From: Streptomyces sp. ATexAB-D23
GTDB lineage: Bacteria > Actinomycetota > Actinomycetes > Streptomycetales > Streptomycetaceae
Direction: 5' to 3'
DNA length: 64,000 bases
Assembly (NCBI RefSeq): GCF_000373645.1
Contig: NZ_KB892046.1
Location: 124,001-188,000 of the forward strand
The notes beneath the pieces are model-generated. The model saw only the letters and a list, made by a program, of their open reading frames with translations, was not told the DNA's origin and searched no databases. The position numbers and the translations under genes are program-made. Every line of letters starts with the position of its first letter. Positions within the stretch are counted from its first letter, which is position 1. Of this stretch, positions 1 through 8,356 are shown one piece after another.

Positions 1-26
1 ACATGCGCCGCTGCGCCCGTGGGCCG

Positions 27-55
27 TTGACACCGGGTGCCAGGGCTTCTAGCGT
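27..55 (+). promoter_or_regulatory. Sigma-70-type promoter of the SDR pair
   Basis: TTGACA (27-32), a 17-base spacer, and TAGCGT (50-55), close to the Streptomyces housekeeping consensus. Transcription should start near 62, placing the palindrome at 72-89 just downstream of the start point. Confidence 0.6.
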
Positions 56-71
56 CTCGTCTGCTGAAGGT

Positions 72-89
72 ACTAAGCGGTTGCTCAGT
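72..89. promoter_or_regulatory. TetR-type operator palindrome
   Basis: ACTAAGC-GGTT-GCTCAGT is an inverted repeat with 6 of 7 arm bases paired. Its size and position, just after the predicted start point, fit a TetR-family repressor site blocking the fabG-like genes. The regulator gene is not in the window. Confidence 0.5.
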
Positions 90-161
90 TATCGGGGCGG
101 TTCTCGCGGGGAACGTCCCGACGTCCGCTGAGCCGCGATCCAAGGGCGAGGAGAGCCAAGC

Positions 162-923
162 ATGTCCACCAGCGAGCAGCGCGTAGCCATCGTGACGGGA
201 GCGGCCCGGGGCATCGGTGCCGCCACCGCGGTACGTCTGGCGGCCGAGGGCCGCGCCGTCGCCGTACTCGACCTCGACGAGGCGGCCTGCAAGGACACGG
301 TCGAGAAGATCACCGCCGCCGGGGGCAGGGCCCTCGCCGTCGGCTGTGACGTGTCGGACAGCGCCCAGGTGGAAGCCGCCGTCGCCCGGGTCGCCGCCGA
401 GCTCGGCGCCCCGACCATCCTCGTCAACAACGCGGGTGTGCTCCGGGACAACCTGCTCTTCAAGATGAGCGAGTCCGACTGGGACATCGTGATGAACGTG
501 CACCTCAAGGGCGCGTTCCTGATGGCCAAGGCCGTCCAGAAGCACATGGTGGACGCCAAGTTCGGCAGGATCGTGTCGCTGTCCTCCTCCTCGGCGCTCG
601 GCAACCGCGGCCAGGCCAACTACGCGGCGGTCAAGGCGGGGCTCCAGGGCTTCACCAAGACCCTCGCCAAGGAGCTCGGCAAGTTCGGCGTCACCGCCAA
701 CGCCGTCGCGCCCGGTTTCATCGTCACCGAGATGACCGCGCAGACCGCGGCCCGGGTCGGCATGGGCTTCGAGGAGTTCCAGGCGGCCGCCGCCACCCAG
801 ATCCCGGTGCAGCGCGTCGGCTTCCCCGAGGACATCGCCAACGCCATCGCCTTCTTCACGGGCGACGACGCGGGCTTCGTCTCCGGCCAGGTCATGTACG
901 TCGCCGGCGGACCGCTCAACTGA
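162..923 (+). CDS. fabG: SDR family 3-oxoacyl-ACP reductase-like protein
   Basis: This is a classical short-chain dehydrogenase of 253 residues. The NADP-binding TGAARGIG is at 12-19, NNAG at 89-92, and the catalytic Ser (141-144 run), Tyr154 and Lys158 are in place. It starts at ATG 162 after a GGCGAGGAGAG ribosome site. Sequence and length fit ketoacyl-ACP or ketoacyl-CoA reductases. A second SDR follows after 20 bases, so the two are probably co-transcribed from the promoter at 27-55. A TetR-type operator and the lack of other fab genes suggest acyl-CoA metabolism rather than core fatty acid synthesis. Substrate is inferred. Confidence 0.85.
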   Translation: MSTSEQRVAIVTGAARGIGAATAVRLAAEGRAVAVLDLDEAACKDTVEKITAAGGRALAVGCDVSDSAQVEAAVARVAAELGAPTILVNNAGVLRDNLLFKMSESDWDIVMNVHLKGAFLMAKAVQKHMVDAKFGRIVSLSSSSALGNRGQANYAAVKAGLQGFTKTLAKELGKFGVTANAVAPGFIVTEMTAQTAARVGMGFEEFQAAAATQIPVQRVGFPEDIANAIAFFTGDDAGFVSGQVMYVAGGPLN

Positions 924-943
924 CCAGAAGGGCTGCGGACATC

Positions 944-1699
944 ATGACTGTGCAGGACAGCGGCAAGGTCGCGCTGATCACCGGCGCGAGCCGGGGCATC
1001 GGCTACGGCATCGCTCAGGCCCTCGTCGCGCGCGGCGACCGGGTGTGCATCACCGGGCGCGGCGAGGACGCCCTGAAGGAGGCCGTCGAGGCGCTCGGCG
1101 CGGACCGGGTCATCGGCGTCGCCGGCAAGGCGCACGACGAGGCGCACCAGGAAGCGGCCGTCGCCCGCACCATGGAGGCGTTCGGCCGGGTCGACTTCCT
1201 GGTCAACAACGCCGGCACCAACCCGGTCTTCGGGCCGATGGCGGAGCTCGACCTCGGGGTCGCCCGCAAGGTCTTCGAGACCAACGTCGTCTCGGCGCTC
1301 GGCTTCGCCCAGCAGACCTGGAAGGCCTGGCAGAAGGAGAACGGCGGGGCGATCGTCAACATCGCCTCCGTCGCCGGCGTCTCCGCCTCGCCCTTCATCG
1401 GCGCGTACGGGATGAGCAAGGCGGCCATGGTCAACCTGACCCTTCAGCTGGCGCACGAGTTCGCGCCGGTGGTCCGGGTCAACGCCATCGCGCCCGCGGT
1501 CGTCAAGACCCGGTTCGCCCAGGCGCTGTACGAGGGCCGTGAGGCGGAGGCGGCTGCCGCCTATCCGCTGGGCAGGCTCGGGGTGCCGGAGGACATCGGC
1601 GGCGCCGCGGCCTTCCTCACTTCCGGTCAGTCCGACTGGATCACCGGGCAGACCCTGGTGGTCGACGGCGGCATTTTCCTGAATGCCGGCGTGGGCTGA
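944..1699 (+). CDS. SDR family oxidoreductase
   Basis: Second short-chain dehydrogenase, 251 residues. TGASRGIG is at 13-20, NNAG at 88-91, and the active-site Tyr155 and Lys159 sit in YGMSK. The C-terminal TGQTLVVDGG motif is typical of FabG-like members. It lies 20 bases after the first SDR and looks co-transcribed with it. A perfect small hairpin (1701-1716) and a stronger one (1738-1771) follow the stop. It could be another 3-oxoacyl reductase or an alcohol dehydrogenase; the sequence does not fix the substrate. Confidence 0.85.
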   Translation: MTVQDSGKVALITGASRGIGYGIAQALVARGDRVCITGRGEDALKEAVEALGADRVIGVAGKAHDEAHQEAAVARTMEAFGRVDFLVNNAGTNPVFGPMAELDLGVARKVFETNVVSALGFAQQTWKAWQKENGGAIVNIASVAGVSASPFIGAYGMSKAAMVNLTLQLAHEFAPVVRVNAIAPAVVKTRFAQALYEGREAEAAAAYPLGRLGVPEDIGGAAAFLTSGQSDWITGQTLVVDGGIFLNAGVG

Positions 1700-1737
1700 G
1701 ATCGGCCTGGGCCGATATGGCCCTGATTGCCTCAAGT

Positions 1738-1771
1738 GCCCTGCCGGACCTCTCCATTGACCCGGCAGGGC
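1738..1771 (+). terminator. Hairpin terminator after the SDR pair
   Basis: Ten-base perfect arms, GCCCTGCCGG and CCGGCAGGGC, with a 14-base loop. A smaller perfect hairpin, ATCGGC-CTGG-GCCGAT, lies at 1701-1716 directly after the stop codon. There is no U-run, as is usual in Streptomyces. Confidence 0.6.
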
Positions 1772-1784
1772 GCTGCGGTATCGT
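1757..1784 (+). promoter_or_regulatory. Candidate promoter of the solute-binding lipoprotein gene
   Basis: TTGACC (1757-1762), 16 bases, then TATCGT (1779-1784), about 30 bases before the gene start. It overlaps the right arm of the preceding hairpin. Confidence 0.4.
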
Positions 1785-1817
1785 CTGCCGACCCATGGCT
1801 GATCGAGGAGCGTGCAC

Positions 1818-3398
1818 GTGTTCTACCGGGCCAGTCTGCAGGCTGCTGCAGCCCTTGCGTCCCTGTCCTTGCTGGCCGGCTGCGGGCTGCTGCCCGGCGG
1901 CGGCTCGGACGTGGATCAGAAGCTCGCCGTCGGGACGACGAGCGAGCCTTCGACCCTCGATCCGGCGGCGGCGTGGGACGGCTCCTGGGAGCTGATGCGC
2001 AACGTGTTCCAGACCCTGGTGAGCTTCCCCACCGGCAGTACGAAGCCCGAGCCGGACGCGGCGGAGGAGTGCAGGTTCACCGACCGCACCAGCACCGCCT
2101 ACCGGTGCAGGCTCCGCAAGGGGCTGAAGTTCTCCAACGGGGACAAGCTCGACGCCGAGGCCGTGAAGTACTCCATCGACCGGATCTCGGAGATCGGGGT
2201 CAAGGGCGGACCGGTCGGCATGCTGGGCTCGCTCGACCGGGTGGAGACCAAGGGCGACGACGTCGTCATCTTCAACCTGAAAAAGCCGGACGCCACCTTC
2301 CCGTTCGTCCTGGCGACCCCGGCCATGTCGCTGGTGGCGCCGAGCGCCTACTCGAAGCACAAGATCCGCACCGACGGCAAGGTCACCGGCTCCGGCCCCT
2401 ACCTGCTGGACTCCTACAAGCAGGGCGACCGCTCGGAGCTGGTGAGGAACCCCGACTACAAGGGGTTCGCCGACCGCAAGAACGACGCCGTGACCATCCG
2501 GTACTTCAAGGAGTCCGGCGCCATGGTGGCCGCGCTCAAGAAGAACGAGATCGACGCCACCTACCGCGGTCTGTCCGCCGAGGACGTCGTCAGCATCGAG
2601 GACAACCAGGACAAGGACAGCACGCTCCAGATCGTGGAGTCCGTCGGCGCCGACATCCGCTTCCTCGTCTTCAACCCGGACGACCCGGCCGCCGGGAAAC
2701 CGGCCGTCCGCCGGGCGATAGCCCAGCTGGTGGACCGTGACGCGCTGGTCGCCAAGGTCTACCGGGGCACGGCCGAACCGCTGTACTCGATGGTCCCCAA
2801 GGGCATCGCCGGGCACACCACCAGCTTCTTCGACACCTTCGGCAACCCCAGCAAGGACAAGGCCCGCCAGATCCTCGCCGACGCGGACATCACCACACCC
2901 GTCCCGCTGACCTTCTGGTTCACGACCGACCGCTACGGTTCGTCCACGGCCCCCGAGTTCGACGAGCTCAAGCGCCAGCTCGATGCCTCCGGGCTGTTCC
3001 GCGTCACGCTGAAGAGCAGGCCCTGGAAGACCTTCCAGGAGGGCTTCACCAAGGGCGAGTACCCGGTCTTCGGCCGCGGCTGGTTCCCCGACTTCCCGGA
3101 CCCGGACAACTTCATCGCCCCGTTCGTCGGCAAGGACAGCGTCACCGGCATGCCGTACGTGAAGGACGAGATCACCAAGCAGCTGCTGCCCCAGTCCCGC
3201 AAGGTCAGCGACCGCGGCGCCGTCGGCGAGGAGTTCGAGCGGGCCCAGAAGATCCTGGTGGACGACGTGCGGCTGCTGCCGTTGTGGCAGGGCAAGCTGT
3301 ACGTCGCGGCGGGCGAGGACATCGGCGGCGGCGAGCGCGCGCTCGACCCGCAGACCGTCATGCAGATGTGGGAGCTGTACCGCAAGGCCAGCTGGTAG
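1818..3398 (+). CDS. ABC transporter solute-binding lipoprotein, family 5
   Basis: Extracytoplasmic binding protein of the peptide/nickel (SBP_bac_5, OppA/DppA) family, 526 residues. A lipoprotein signal ends in LLAGC with the lipidated Cys at about 22. Family landmarks include the early TSEPSTLDPA segment, the YRCRLRKGLKFSNGDKLDAEAVKYS strand region and GSGPYLL. GTG 1818 is preferred over GTG 1812 because GAGGAG at 1805-1810 is 7 bases away from 1818 but only 1 from 1812. No permease or ATPase genes adjoin, so the transporter partners must be encoded elsewhere. A perfect hairpin follows the stop. Confidence 0.85.
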   Translation: MFYRASLQAAAALASLSLLAGCGLLPGGGSDVDQKLAVGTTSEPSTLDPAAAWDGSWELMRNVFQTLVSFPTGSTKPEPDAAEECRFTDRTSTAYRCRLRKGLKFSNGDKLDAEAVKYSIDRISEIGVKGGPVGMLGSLDRVETKGDDVVIFNLKKPDATFPFVLATPAMSLVAPSAYSKHKIRTDGKVTGSGPYLLDSYKQGDRSELVRNPDYKGFADRKNDAVTIRYFKESGAMVAALKKNEIDATYRGLSAEDVVSIEDNQDKDSTLQIVESVGADIRFLVFNPDDPAAGKPAVRRAIAQLVDRDALVAKVYRGTAEPLYSMVPKGIAGHTTSFFDTFGNPSKDKARQILADADITTPVPLTFWFTTDRYGSSTAPEFDELKRQLDASGLFRVTLKSRPWKTFQEGFTKGEYPVFGRGWFPDFPDPDNFIAPFVGKDSVTGMPYVKDEITKQLLPQSRKVSDRGAVGEEFERAQKILVDDVRLLPLWQGKLYVAAGEDIGGGERALDPQTVMQMWELYRKASW

Positions 3399-3402
3399 CC
3401 GC

Positions 3403-3430
3403 GCGTGAGCGGGCTCCGGCCCGCTCACGC
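3403..3430 (+). terminator. Hairpin terminator after the solute-binding lipoprotein
   Basis: Perfect 12-base arms GCGTGAGCGGGC and GCCCGCTCACGC with a TCCG loop, 5 bases after the TAG stop. Confidence 0.75.
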
Positions 3431-3498
3431 ACCTCGTTGTCAGTGGCGCCCGGTAGGTTCTGGCAGCAAGAACGGATCGCTACCGGAGGTTGTTTCAC

Positions 3499-4182
3499 GT
3501 GACCGACACCGACCTGCTGCCCGAGTCCTGGCGCGGCGTCCTCGGCGAAGAGCTGCAGAAGCCGTACTTCAAGGAGCTCACCGAATTCGTCGAGGAGGAG
3601 CGGTCCGCCGGACCGGTCTACCCGCCCCGGGAGCAGGTGTTCGCGGCGCTGGACGCGACCCCGTACGACCAGGTGAAGGTCCTGGTCCTCGGCCAGGACC
3701 CCTACCACGGCGAGGGCCAGGGACACGGCCTGTGCTTCTCCGTCCGGCCGGGTGTGAAGACGCCGCCCTCGCTGCGCAACATCTACAAGGAGATGAAGGA
3801 GGAGCTCGGCCTGCCCGTCCCGGACAACGGATATCTCATGCCGTGGGCCGAGCAGGGCGTCCTGCTGCTCAACGCCGTGCTGACCGTCCGCGCGGGCGAG
3901 GCCAACTCCCACAAGGGCAAGGGCTGGGAGAAGGTCACGGACGCGGTGATCCGCGCGGTCGCCGCCCGCCCCGACCCGGCCGTCTTCGTGCTCTGGGGCA
4001 ACTACGCGCAGAAGAAGCTCCCGCTCATCGACACCGAGCGCCACGTGGTGGTGAAGGGAGCCCACCCCTCACCGCTGTCCGCGAAGAGGTTCTTCGGCTC
4101 CCGCCCGTTCACCCGGATAAACGAGGCCGTCGCCCAGCAGGGCCACCAGCCCATCGACTGGCGCATCCCCGACCTGGGCTGA
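3499..4182 (+). CDS. ung: Uracil-DNA glycosylase, family 1
   Basis: Removes uracil from DNA to start base-excision repair; cytoplasmic, 227 residues, normal for the family. The water-activating motif GQDPYH is at about 65-70 and the HPSPLS minor-groove loop near the C-terminus; LLLNAVLTV and WGNYAQ are also typical. GTG 3499 is chosen because GGAGG lies at 3485-3489, 9 bases upstream; an in-frame TTG at 3490 sits right on that site. The gene stands alone, with no operon partners. Confidence 0.95.
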   Translation: MTDTDLLPESWRGVLGEELQKPYFKELTEFVEEERSAGPVYPPREQVFAALDATPYDQVKVLVLGQDPYHGEGQGHGLCFSVRPGVKTPPSLRNIYKEMKEELGLPVPDNGYLMPWAEQGVLLLNAVLTVRAGEANSHKGKGWEKVTDAVIRAVAARPDPAVFVLWGNYAQKKLPLIDTERHVVVKGAHPSPLSAKRFFGSRPFTRINEAVAQQGHQPIDWRIPDLG

Positions 4183-4228
4183 GCCGCCCGTGAGTCGAGC
4201 CTCACCGTGATCGCCCGCCCCGGCGCCC

Positions 4229-4395
4229 AAGGGGCTGTCCCGCCATTCCCGGTGGATCAGCGCGCGGCGTCGGATGCGGTGCACCGCAAGGCGGGGAGAC
4301 GCCCGCATACTGGATGTATTCGGGCGTTTCGACAGCGCGGCGAGGTGCCGTAGCGAGCGTCGTGCGCCCGCCAGGAATTGCGGGACAGCCCTTGG
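4229..4395 (-). repeat. Palindrome-ended intergenic element, type A copy 1
   Basis: About 165 bp with inverted ends: GGGGCTGTCCCGCC on the left and GGCGGGC...GCGGGACAGCCC on the right. An internal hairpin pairs CGCCCGcATAC with GTATtCGGGCG around 4303-4325. The whole unit is nearly the reverse complement of 6477-6642. It lies between ung and the small gene at 4461. An open frame running from it into that gene is not real coding. MITE-like; no transposase is present. Confidence 0.8.
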
Positions 4396-4460
4396 CGTCG
4401 AAACCGGACGACCGTCCGGGACCGGCCGGGTGCGGGCGCAGAGGCGTGAAGGAGGCCGTG

Positions 4461-4946
4461 GTGACGGAGCAGCAGGAGATGTCGGAGGACGTCTTCATGA
4501 CCAGGATCGGCCAGGCGGTCATGCTGCTGCACGGCGGCGACCGCGAAGAGGCCCGCAACCGCTTCGGCGCGCTCTGGGCGGAGATCGGCGAGGACGGTGA
4601 CGCCCTGCACCGCTGCACGCTGGCGCACTACCTGGCCGATACGCAGGACGACCCGGCCGACGAGCTGGCCTGGGACCTCCGGGCGCTGACCGCCGCCCGG
4701 TCCCTGACCGACGCGCGCGCGGCCGGACACCGGGACGCGCTCGCGGTGCGCGCCTTCTACCCCTCGCTGCACCTCAACCTGGCGGCGGACTACGTGAAGC
4801 TCCGTCGCCCCGCGGCCGCCCGGCTCCATCTGGACCGGGCCAGGGCGGCCTCGGACGTGCTCGCGGACGACGGCGCGGACGACGGGTACGGGGGAGGCGT
4901 CCGCGCGGCCATCGGCAGGCTGGAGCGGCGGCTGCGGGAGTGGTGA
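4461..4946 (+). CDS. Small TPR-like hypothetical protein
   Basis: 161 residues, soluble, largely helical and acidic. Paired helices (EEARNRFGALWAEIGEDGD, HRCTLAHYLADTQDDPADELAWDLRALTAAR, YPSLHLNLAADYVKL, AAARLHLDRARAAS) have the spacing of tetratricopeptide repeats, so it may be a protein-interaction scaffold. AAGGAGG at 4449-4455 sits 5 bases before GTG 4461; GTG 4458 is an alternative. Longer in-frame starts run into the repeat element at 4229-4395 and are rejected. Function unknown. Confidence 0.75.
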   Translation: MTEQQEMSEDVFMTRIGQAVMLLHGGDREEARNRFGALWAEIGEDGDALHRCTLAHYLADTQDDPADELAWDLRALTAARSLTDARAAGHRDALAVRAFYPSLHLNLAADYVKLRRPAAARLHLDRARAASDVLADDGADDGYGGGVRAAIGRLERRLREW

Positions 4947-4979
4947 CGCGTGCTCCCGCGGCCCGTCGCAGCCCTCCCG

Positions 4980-5432
4980 TCACCGGCCGTACGTGTCGTC
5001 GCAGATCCGGGACTGGGGGCTGCCCGCCGGCCAGTTCCCGTACCCCCGCCCCAGGGCACACACCCCGTTCCCGGTGACGGGCGCGGGCAGGGCGGGGGCC
5101 GGTACGGAGGGGACGGCCCGGGGCGGCTGGGGCTCGGCCGGCGCGGCACCGCCCCGCTGTCGCGGAGCGCCGGGCCCGCCGGGCCGCGCGGCAGGGGGCG
5201 CCGCCGGACGCTGGGAGGCGACGGACGGGGCGGCGGAGGGTTTCGCCTTCGGCGCCGCCTCCAGGGTGTCGTGTACCGGGGGCCGGGCGGTCTGCGGGGA
5301 GAGGTCCTGGGCCGGCCGGCTGGTCTCCGGACGCGGCGGCGCGGCCGGCTGCGGCTGGACGGACACACACCCCGACAGGGCCGCGATCGCCACCCCGGCC
5401 AGGAGCTTCACGGTGGTTCTGGTTCGCTGCAC
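4980..5432 (-). CDS. Proline-rich putative lipoprotein
   Basis: 150 residues. The N-terminus has Arg residues, a hydrophobic stretch and a lipobox ending ALSGC (Cys at about 22), predicting a membrane-anchored lipoprotein. The middle is low-complexity, Pro/Ala/Arg-rich and probably extended in the cell wall. The C-terminus is a short folded-looking segment with two cysteines (GVCALG and RICDDTYG) that could form a disulfide. GTG 5432 gives the full signal peptide; no strong ribosome site is seen. Neighbours are unrelated. Function unknown. Confidence 0.65.
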   Translation of the reverse strand: MQRTRTTVKLLAGVAIAALSGCVSVQPQPAAPPRPETSRPAQDLSPQTARPPVHDTLEAAPKAKPSAAPSVASQRPAAPPAARPGGPGAPRQRGGAAPAEPQPPRAVPSVPAPALPAPVTGNGVCALGRGYGNWPAGSPQSRICDDTYGR

Positions 5433-5579
5433 CTGGTCAACTCTGGGTGCCCAGCCGCCCCCGGGTGGGCCGGAACGCCGGGATTGGCCCGCACGAGTGA
5501 TCACGCGTCCGCGTATGCTGCCGGACGGCGCGCCGACGGGACCGCGGCGTACGGCGCCCTCCAGTGAGAGGAAGACTCT

Positions 5580-6479
5580 GTGAAGGTCGGCTGCATCGGG
5601 CTCGGCGACATCGCGCAGAAGGCGTACCTGCCGGTACTCGGCACCCTGCCGGAGGTCGAACTGCATCTGCAGACCCGCACCCCGGCCACCCTGGCCTCGG
5701 TCGCAGCCGCCCACCGCATCCCCGCCGGGCAGTGCCACCGGGACCTCGACTCGCTGCTCGCCCAAGGGCTGGACGCGGCGTTCGTGCACGCGCCGACCGC
5801 CGTGCACCCCGAGATCGCGAGCCGGCTGCTCGAAGCGGGTGTCCCGACCTACGTGGACAAGCCCCTCGCGTACACCCTGGAGGAGTCCACCCGCCTGGTG
5901 GAGCTCGCCGAGGCACGCGGCGTCGGCCTCGCGGTCGGCTTCAACCGGCGGCTGGCACCGGGGTACGCGCAGTGCGCGGAGCACCCGCGCGAGCTGATCC
6001 TCATGCAGAAGAACCGGGTCGGGCTCCCCGAGGAGCCCCGGGCCATGGTGCTGGACGACTTCATCCACGTCGTGGACACACTGCGCTTCCTCGTGCCGGG
6101 ACCGGTCGAGCGCACCGTGGTGAGCGGGAGGACGGCCGACGGTCTGCTGCACCACGTCGTGCTCCAGCTGTCCGGTGACGGCTTCACCGCCATCGGCGCG
6201 ATGAACCGGCTCAGCGGCTCCACCGAGGAGCGTCTTGAGGTCTCCGGGCAGGACACCAAGCGCGAGGTCCTCAACCTCGCGGAGGTGATCGACCACAAGG
6301 GTCGGCCGACCGTGCGGCGGCGCGGCGACTGGGTGCCGGTGGCCCGCCAGCGCGGCATCGAGCAGAGCGTGCTGGCATTCCTGGACGCCGTACGCGAGGG
6401 CAGGCAGCTGAGCGCCAGGGACGCCCTGGAGACCCACGAACTGTGCGAGCGAGTCCTGCGCGACCTGAACGTGGCCTAA
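5580..6479 (+). CDS. Gfo/Idh/MocA family oxidoreductase
   Basis: NAD(P)-dependent dehydrogenase of 299 residues, acting on a sugar, inositol or similar polyol. An N-terminal Rossmann fold is marked by GCIGLGDIAQKAYLP, and DKPLAYTLEE corresponds to the family's EKP motif whose lysine is catalytic. The C-terminal GFO_IDH_MocA domain follows, with a HxxD-type region around DDFIHVVDTLRFL. GTG 5580 follows AGAGGAAG. The TAA stop at 6477-6479 is the first triplet of the repeat element at 6477-6642. No sugar-transport neighbours help define the substrate. Confidence 0.85.
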   Translation: MKVGCIGLGDIAQKAYLPVLGTLPEVELHLQTRTPATLASVAAAHRIPAGQCHRDLDSLLAQGLDAAFVHAPTAVHPEIASRLLEAGVPTYVDKPLAYTLEESTRLVELAEARGVGLAVGFNRRLAPGYAQCAEHPRELILMQKNRVGLPEEPRAMVLDDFIHVVDTLRFLVPGPVERTVVSGRTADGLLHHVVLQLSGDGFTAIGAMNRLSGSTEERLEVSGQDTKREVLNLAEVIDHKGRPTVRRRGDWVPVARQRGIEQSVLAFLDAVREGRQLSARDALETHELCERVLRDLNVA

Positions 6480-6642
6480 GGGCTGTCCCGCAATTCCTGG
6501 CGGGCGCACGACGTCAGCTACGGCACCTCGCCGCGTTGTCGAAACGCCCGAATACATTCAGTATGCGGGCGCCTCTCCGCCTTGCGATGCACCGCATCTG
6601 ACGCCGCGCGCTGATCCGCCAGGAATTGCGGGACAGCCCTTA
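6477..6642 (+). repeat. Palindrome-ended intergenic element, type A copy 2
   Basis: 166 bp with ends TAAGGGCTGTCC and GGACAGCCCTTA; the perfect inverted ends extend through GCAATTCCTGGCGG, about 26 bases. An internal hairpin pairs CGCCCGaATAC with GTATgCGGGCG (6546-6572). TA at both borders could be a TA target duplication. The left border supplies the TAA stop of the oxidoreductase gene. It is inverted relative to copy 1, 2.1 kb away. Confidence 0.85.
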
Positions 6643-6673
6643 GCGAAGAGCCGCCGGACAGGCCCTGGCCTCC

Positions 6674-8257
6674 TCAGGACCCGGCGGAGGCGGCCACCCC
6701 CACCGCCCGGGTACGCCCCCGGCCGCGCAGAGCCCGTACGCCCTCGAACGCGCAGTACACGGCCAGCACGCCCAGCGCCCCGTACAGCGGCCAGTCGCCC
6801 AGGCGTACGTACAGCGTCGTGCCCCGGGCCAGCGGCACCCCGTACACCGCGGTGCCGCTGGTGTCCGTACCGAGCGGGGCGCCGACGGCCTCGCCCCGGG
6901 GGCCGTACACCGCGCTCACGCCCGTGAGGGTGGCGTGCACCATCGGGCGGCCGCTCTCCGCCGCCCGCAGCGCGCCGAGCGAGGCGTGCTGGCCGGGGGC
7001 CCAGCCCTGCTGGAACGACGACGTGGAGGACTGGGCGACCAGGAGCTGGACCCCGTCCCGGGCGAGCCGGCGGCTCATGTCGGGGAACGCGGACTCGAAG
7101 CAGACCAGCGGGCCGAGCCGCAGGCCGTCCGCTCCGGGCAGCCGCATCGTCACCGGACCCGTGCCGCGAAGCCGGTCCTCACCCGCCGCCCGGCCCATCG
7201 AGGTCGCCCAGCCGAGAGCCGGCCTGGCCGGGATGTACTCGCCGAACGGGACGAGCCGCATCTTGTCGTAACGGTCCCCGGTCAGCCCGCGCGGACCCAC
7301 CAGGACCGCGCTCTTGAAGATCCCGGTCCGCCCCGCCCCATCGGTCTGCCGGGCGTCCACGTTCACCAGCAGGTCGGCGCCCACCGTCCGCGACAGCGCG
7401 GCGAGCCGGGCCGCGACGTCGGGCCGCCGGGCCGGATCGACACCGAGACTGCTCTCGCCCCACACCACCAGGTCCAGATCCCGCCCCGCCAGCGAGCGCG
7501 TCAGCTCCTCGCTGCGCGCCAGACGGCGTTGCACACTGCCCGGACCCTCCACGACACCGGGCTGCACGACGGCGATCCGGGCCGTCCCCGACCACTCCGG
7601 CCGCGGCGCCCACATCCACGCCGAACCGACGGCCAGGGCGCCCACCACGAGCGAGACGACGGCCGCGGCGCGGGCGGCGGAGTGCGCGACCAGCACGGTG
7701 AGCGCGGTGTTCACCGCCACCACCAGCAGGCTCACCAGCCACACCCCACCCACCGAGGCCAGCCGGAGCGCGGGCGCCACCTGCCACTGGCTCGCTCCGA
7801 GCAGCCCCCAGGGGCCGCCCAGCGCCTCCCAGGAACGGACCAGTTCGATCATCAGCCAGCCGCACGGGACCACGACCACCGCCGCGGCCACCGAGACCCC
7901 GGTCATCGGCCCCCGCAGCAGCCGGCCCACCAGTAGCCCCCACGGGGCCCACAGCAGACCGAGCAGGGCCGCCAGGACCACGATGAACACATGGAGGCTC
8001 GGCATCAGCCAGTGGTGCACGGCGAGCATGTAGCCCGTCCCGCCCAGCCACCCGTCGAGCGCCGCCCGGCGAGCCGTACCGGCGGACCGGATCAGCAACA
8101 GCAGCGGCACCAGGCAGACATAGGCGAACCACCAGAGCGAAGGCGCCGGAAAGGCGAGCGCCGGCAGCGCACCGGCCACCAGCGCGGCGGCCGCACGCCA
8201 CGATGCCCGGTCGAGCATCCGCGCGCCCCGCTCGCGCCACCCGGCCCACGAGTCCAT
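6674..8257 (-). CDS. lnt: Apolipoprotein N-acyltransferase
   Basis: Membrane enzyme that N-acylates the lipid-modified N-terminal cysteine of lipoproteins. 527 residues: about six to seven membrane segments in residues 18-215, then a nitrilase-type domain. The Glu-Lys-Cys triad is complete: Glu268 (VWGESS), Lys332 (YDKMRLVPFGEY) and Cys386 (LVCFESAFPD). From memory, Streptomyces species often carry two Lnt paralogues, so this may be one of two. It lacks an adjacent polyprenol mannosyltransferase gene, the partner fused or linked to Lnt in mycobacteria. ATG 8257 starts the protein. Confidence 0.9.
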   Translation of the reverse strand: MDSWAGWRERGARMLDRASWRAAAALVAGALPALAFPAPSLWWFAYVCLVPLLLLIRSAGTARRAALDGWLGGTGYMLAVHHWLMPSLHVFIVVLAALLGLLWAPWGLLVGRLLRGPMTGVSVAAAVVVVPCGWLMIELVRSWEALGGPWGLLGASQWQVAPALRLASVGGVWLVSLLVVAVNTALTVLVAHSAARAAAVVSLVVGALAVGSAWMWAPRPEWSGTARIAVVQPGVVEGPGSVQRRLARSEELTRSLAGRDLDLVVWGESSLGVDPARRPDVAARLAALSRTVGADLLVNVDARQTDGAGRTGIFKSAVLVGPRGLTGDRYDKMRLVPFGEYIPARPALGWATSMGRAAGEDRLRGTGPVTMRLPGADGLRLGPLVCFESAFPDMSRRLARDGVQLLVAQSSTSSFQQGWAPGQHASLGALRAAESGRPMVHATLTGVSAVYGPRGEAVGAPLGTDTSGTAVYGVPLARGTTLYVRLGDWPLYGALGVLAVYCAFEGVRALRGRGRTRAVGVAASAGS

Positions 8258-8356
8258 GCCGCGCCTCCTCGTCCCGCCCCGGCAGGTCGGTCCCCGTCCG
8301 GTCCCGCTCTACTTCCCCAGTGTGGGGCAGCGGAAGCGGACCGGGCCGACCGGCCG

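Noticed and set aside
4314..4460. In-frame extension of the small TPR-like gene upstream into the repeat element
   Set aside because: The extra codons are repeat-element sequence and lack a ribosome site; the AAGGAGG just before 4461 fixes the start.
5433..6557. Long minus-strand frame upstream of the lipoprotein gene
   Set aside because: It is antisense to the Gfo/Idh/MocA gene and to a repeat element, and its sequence is arginine/valine-rich without motifs.
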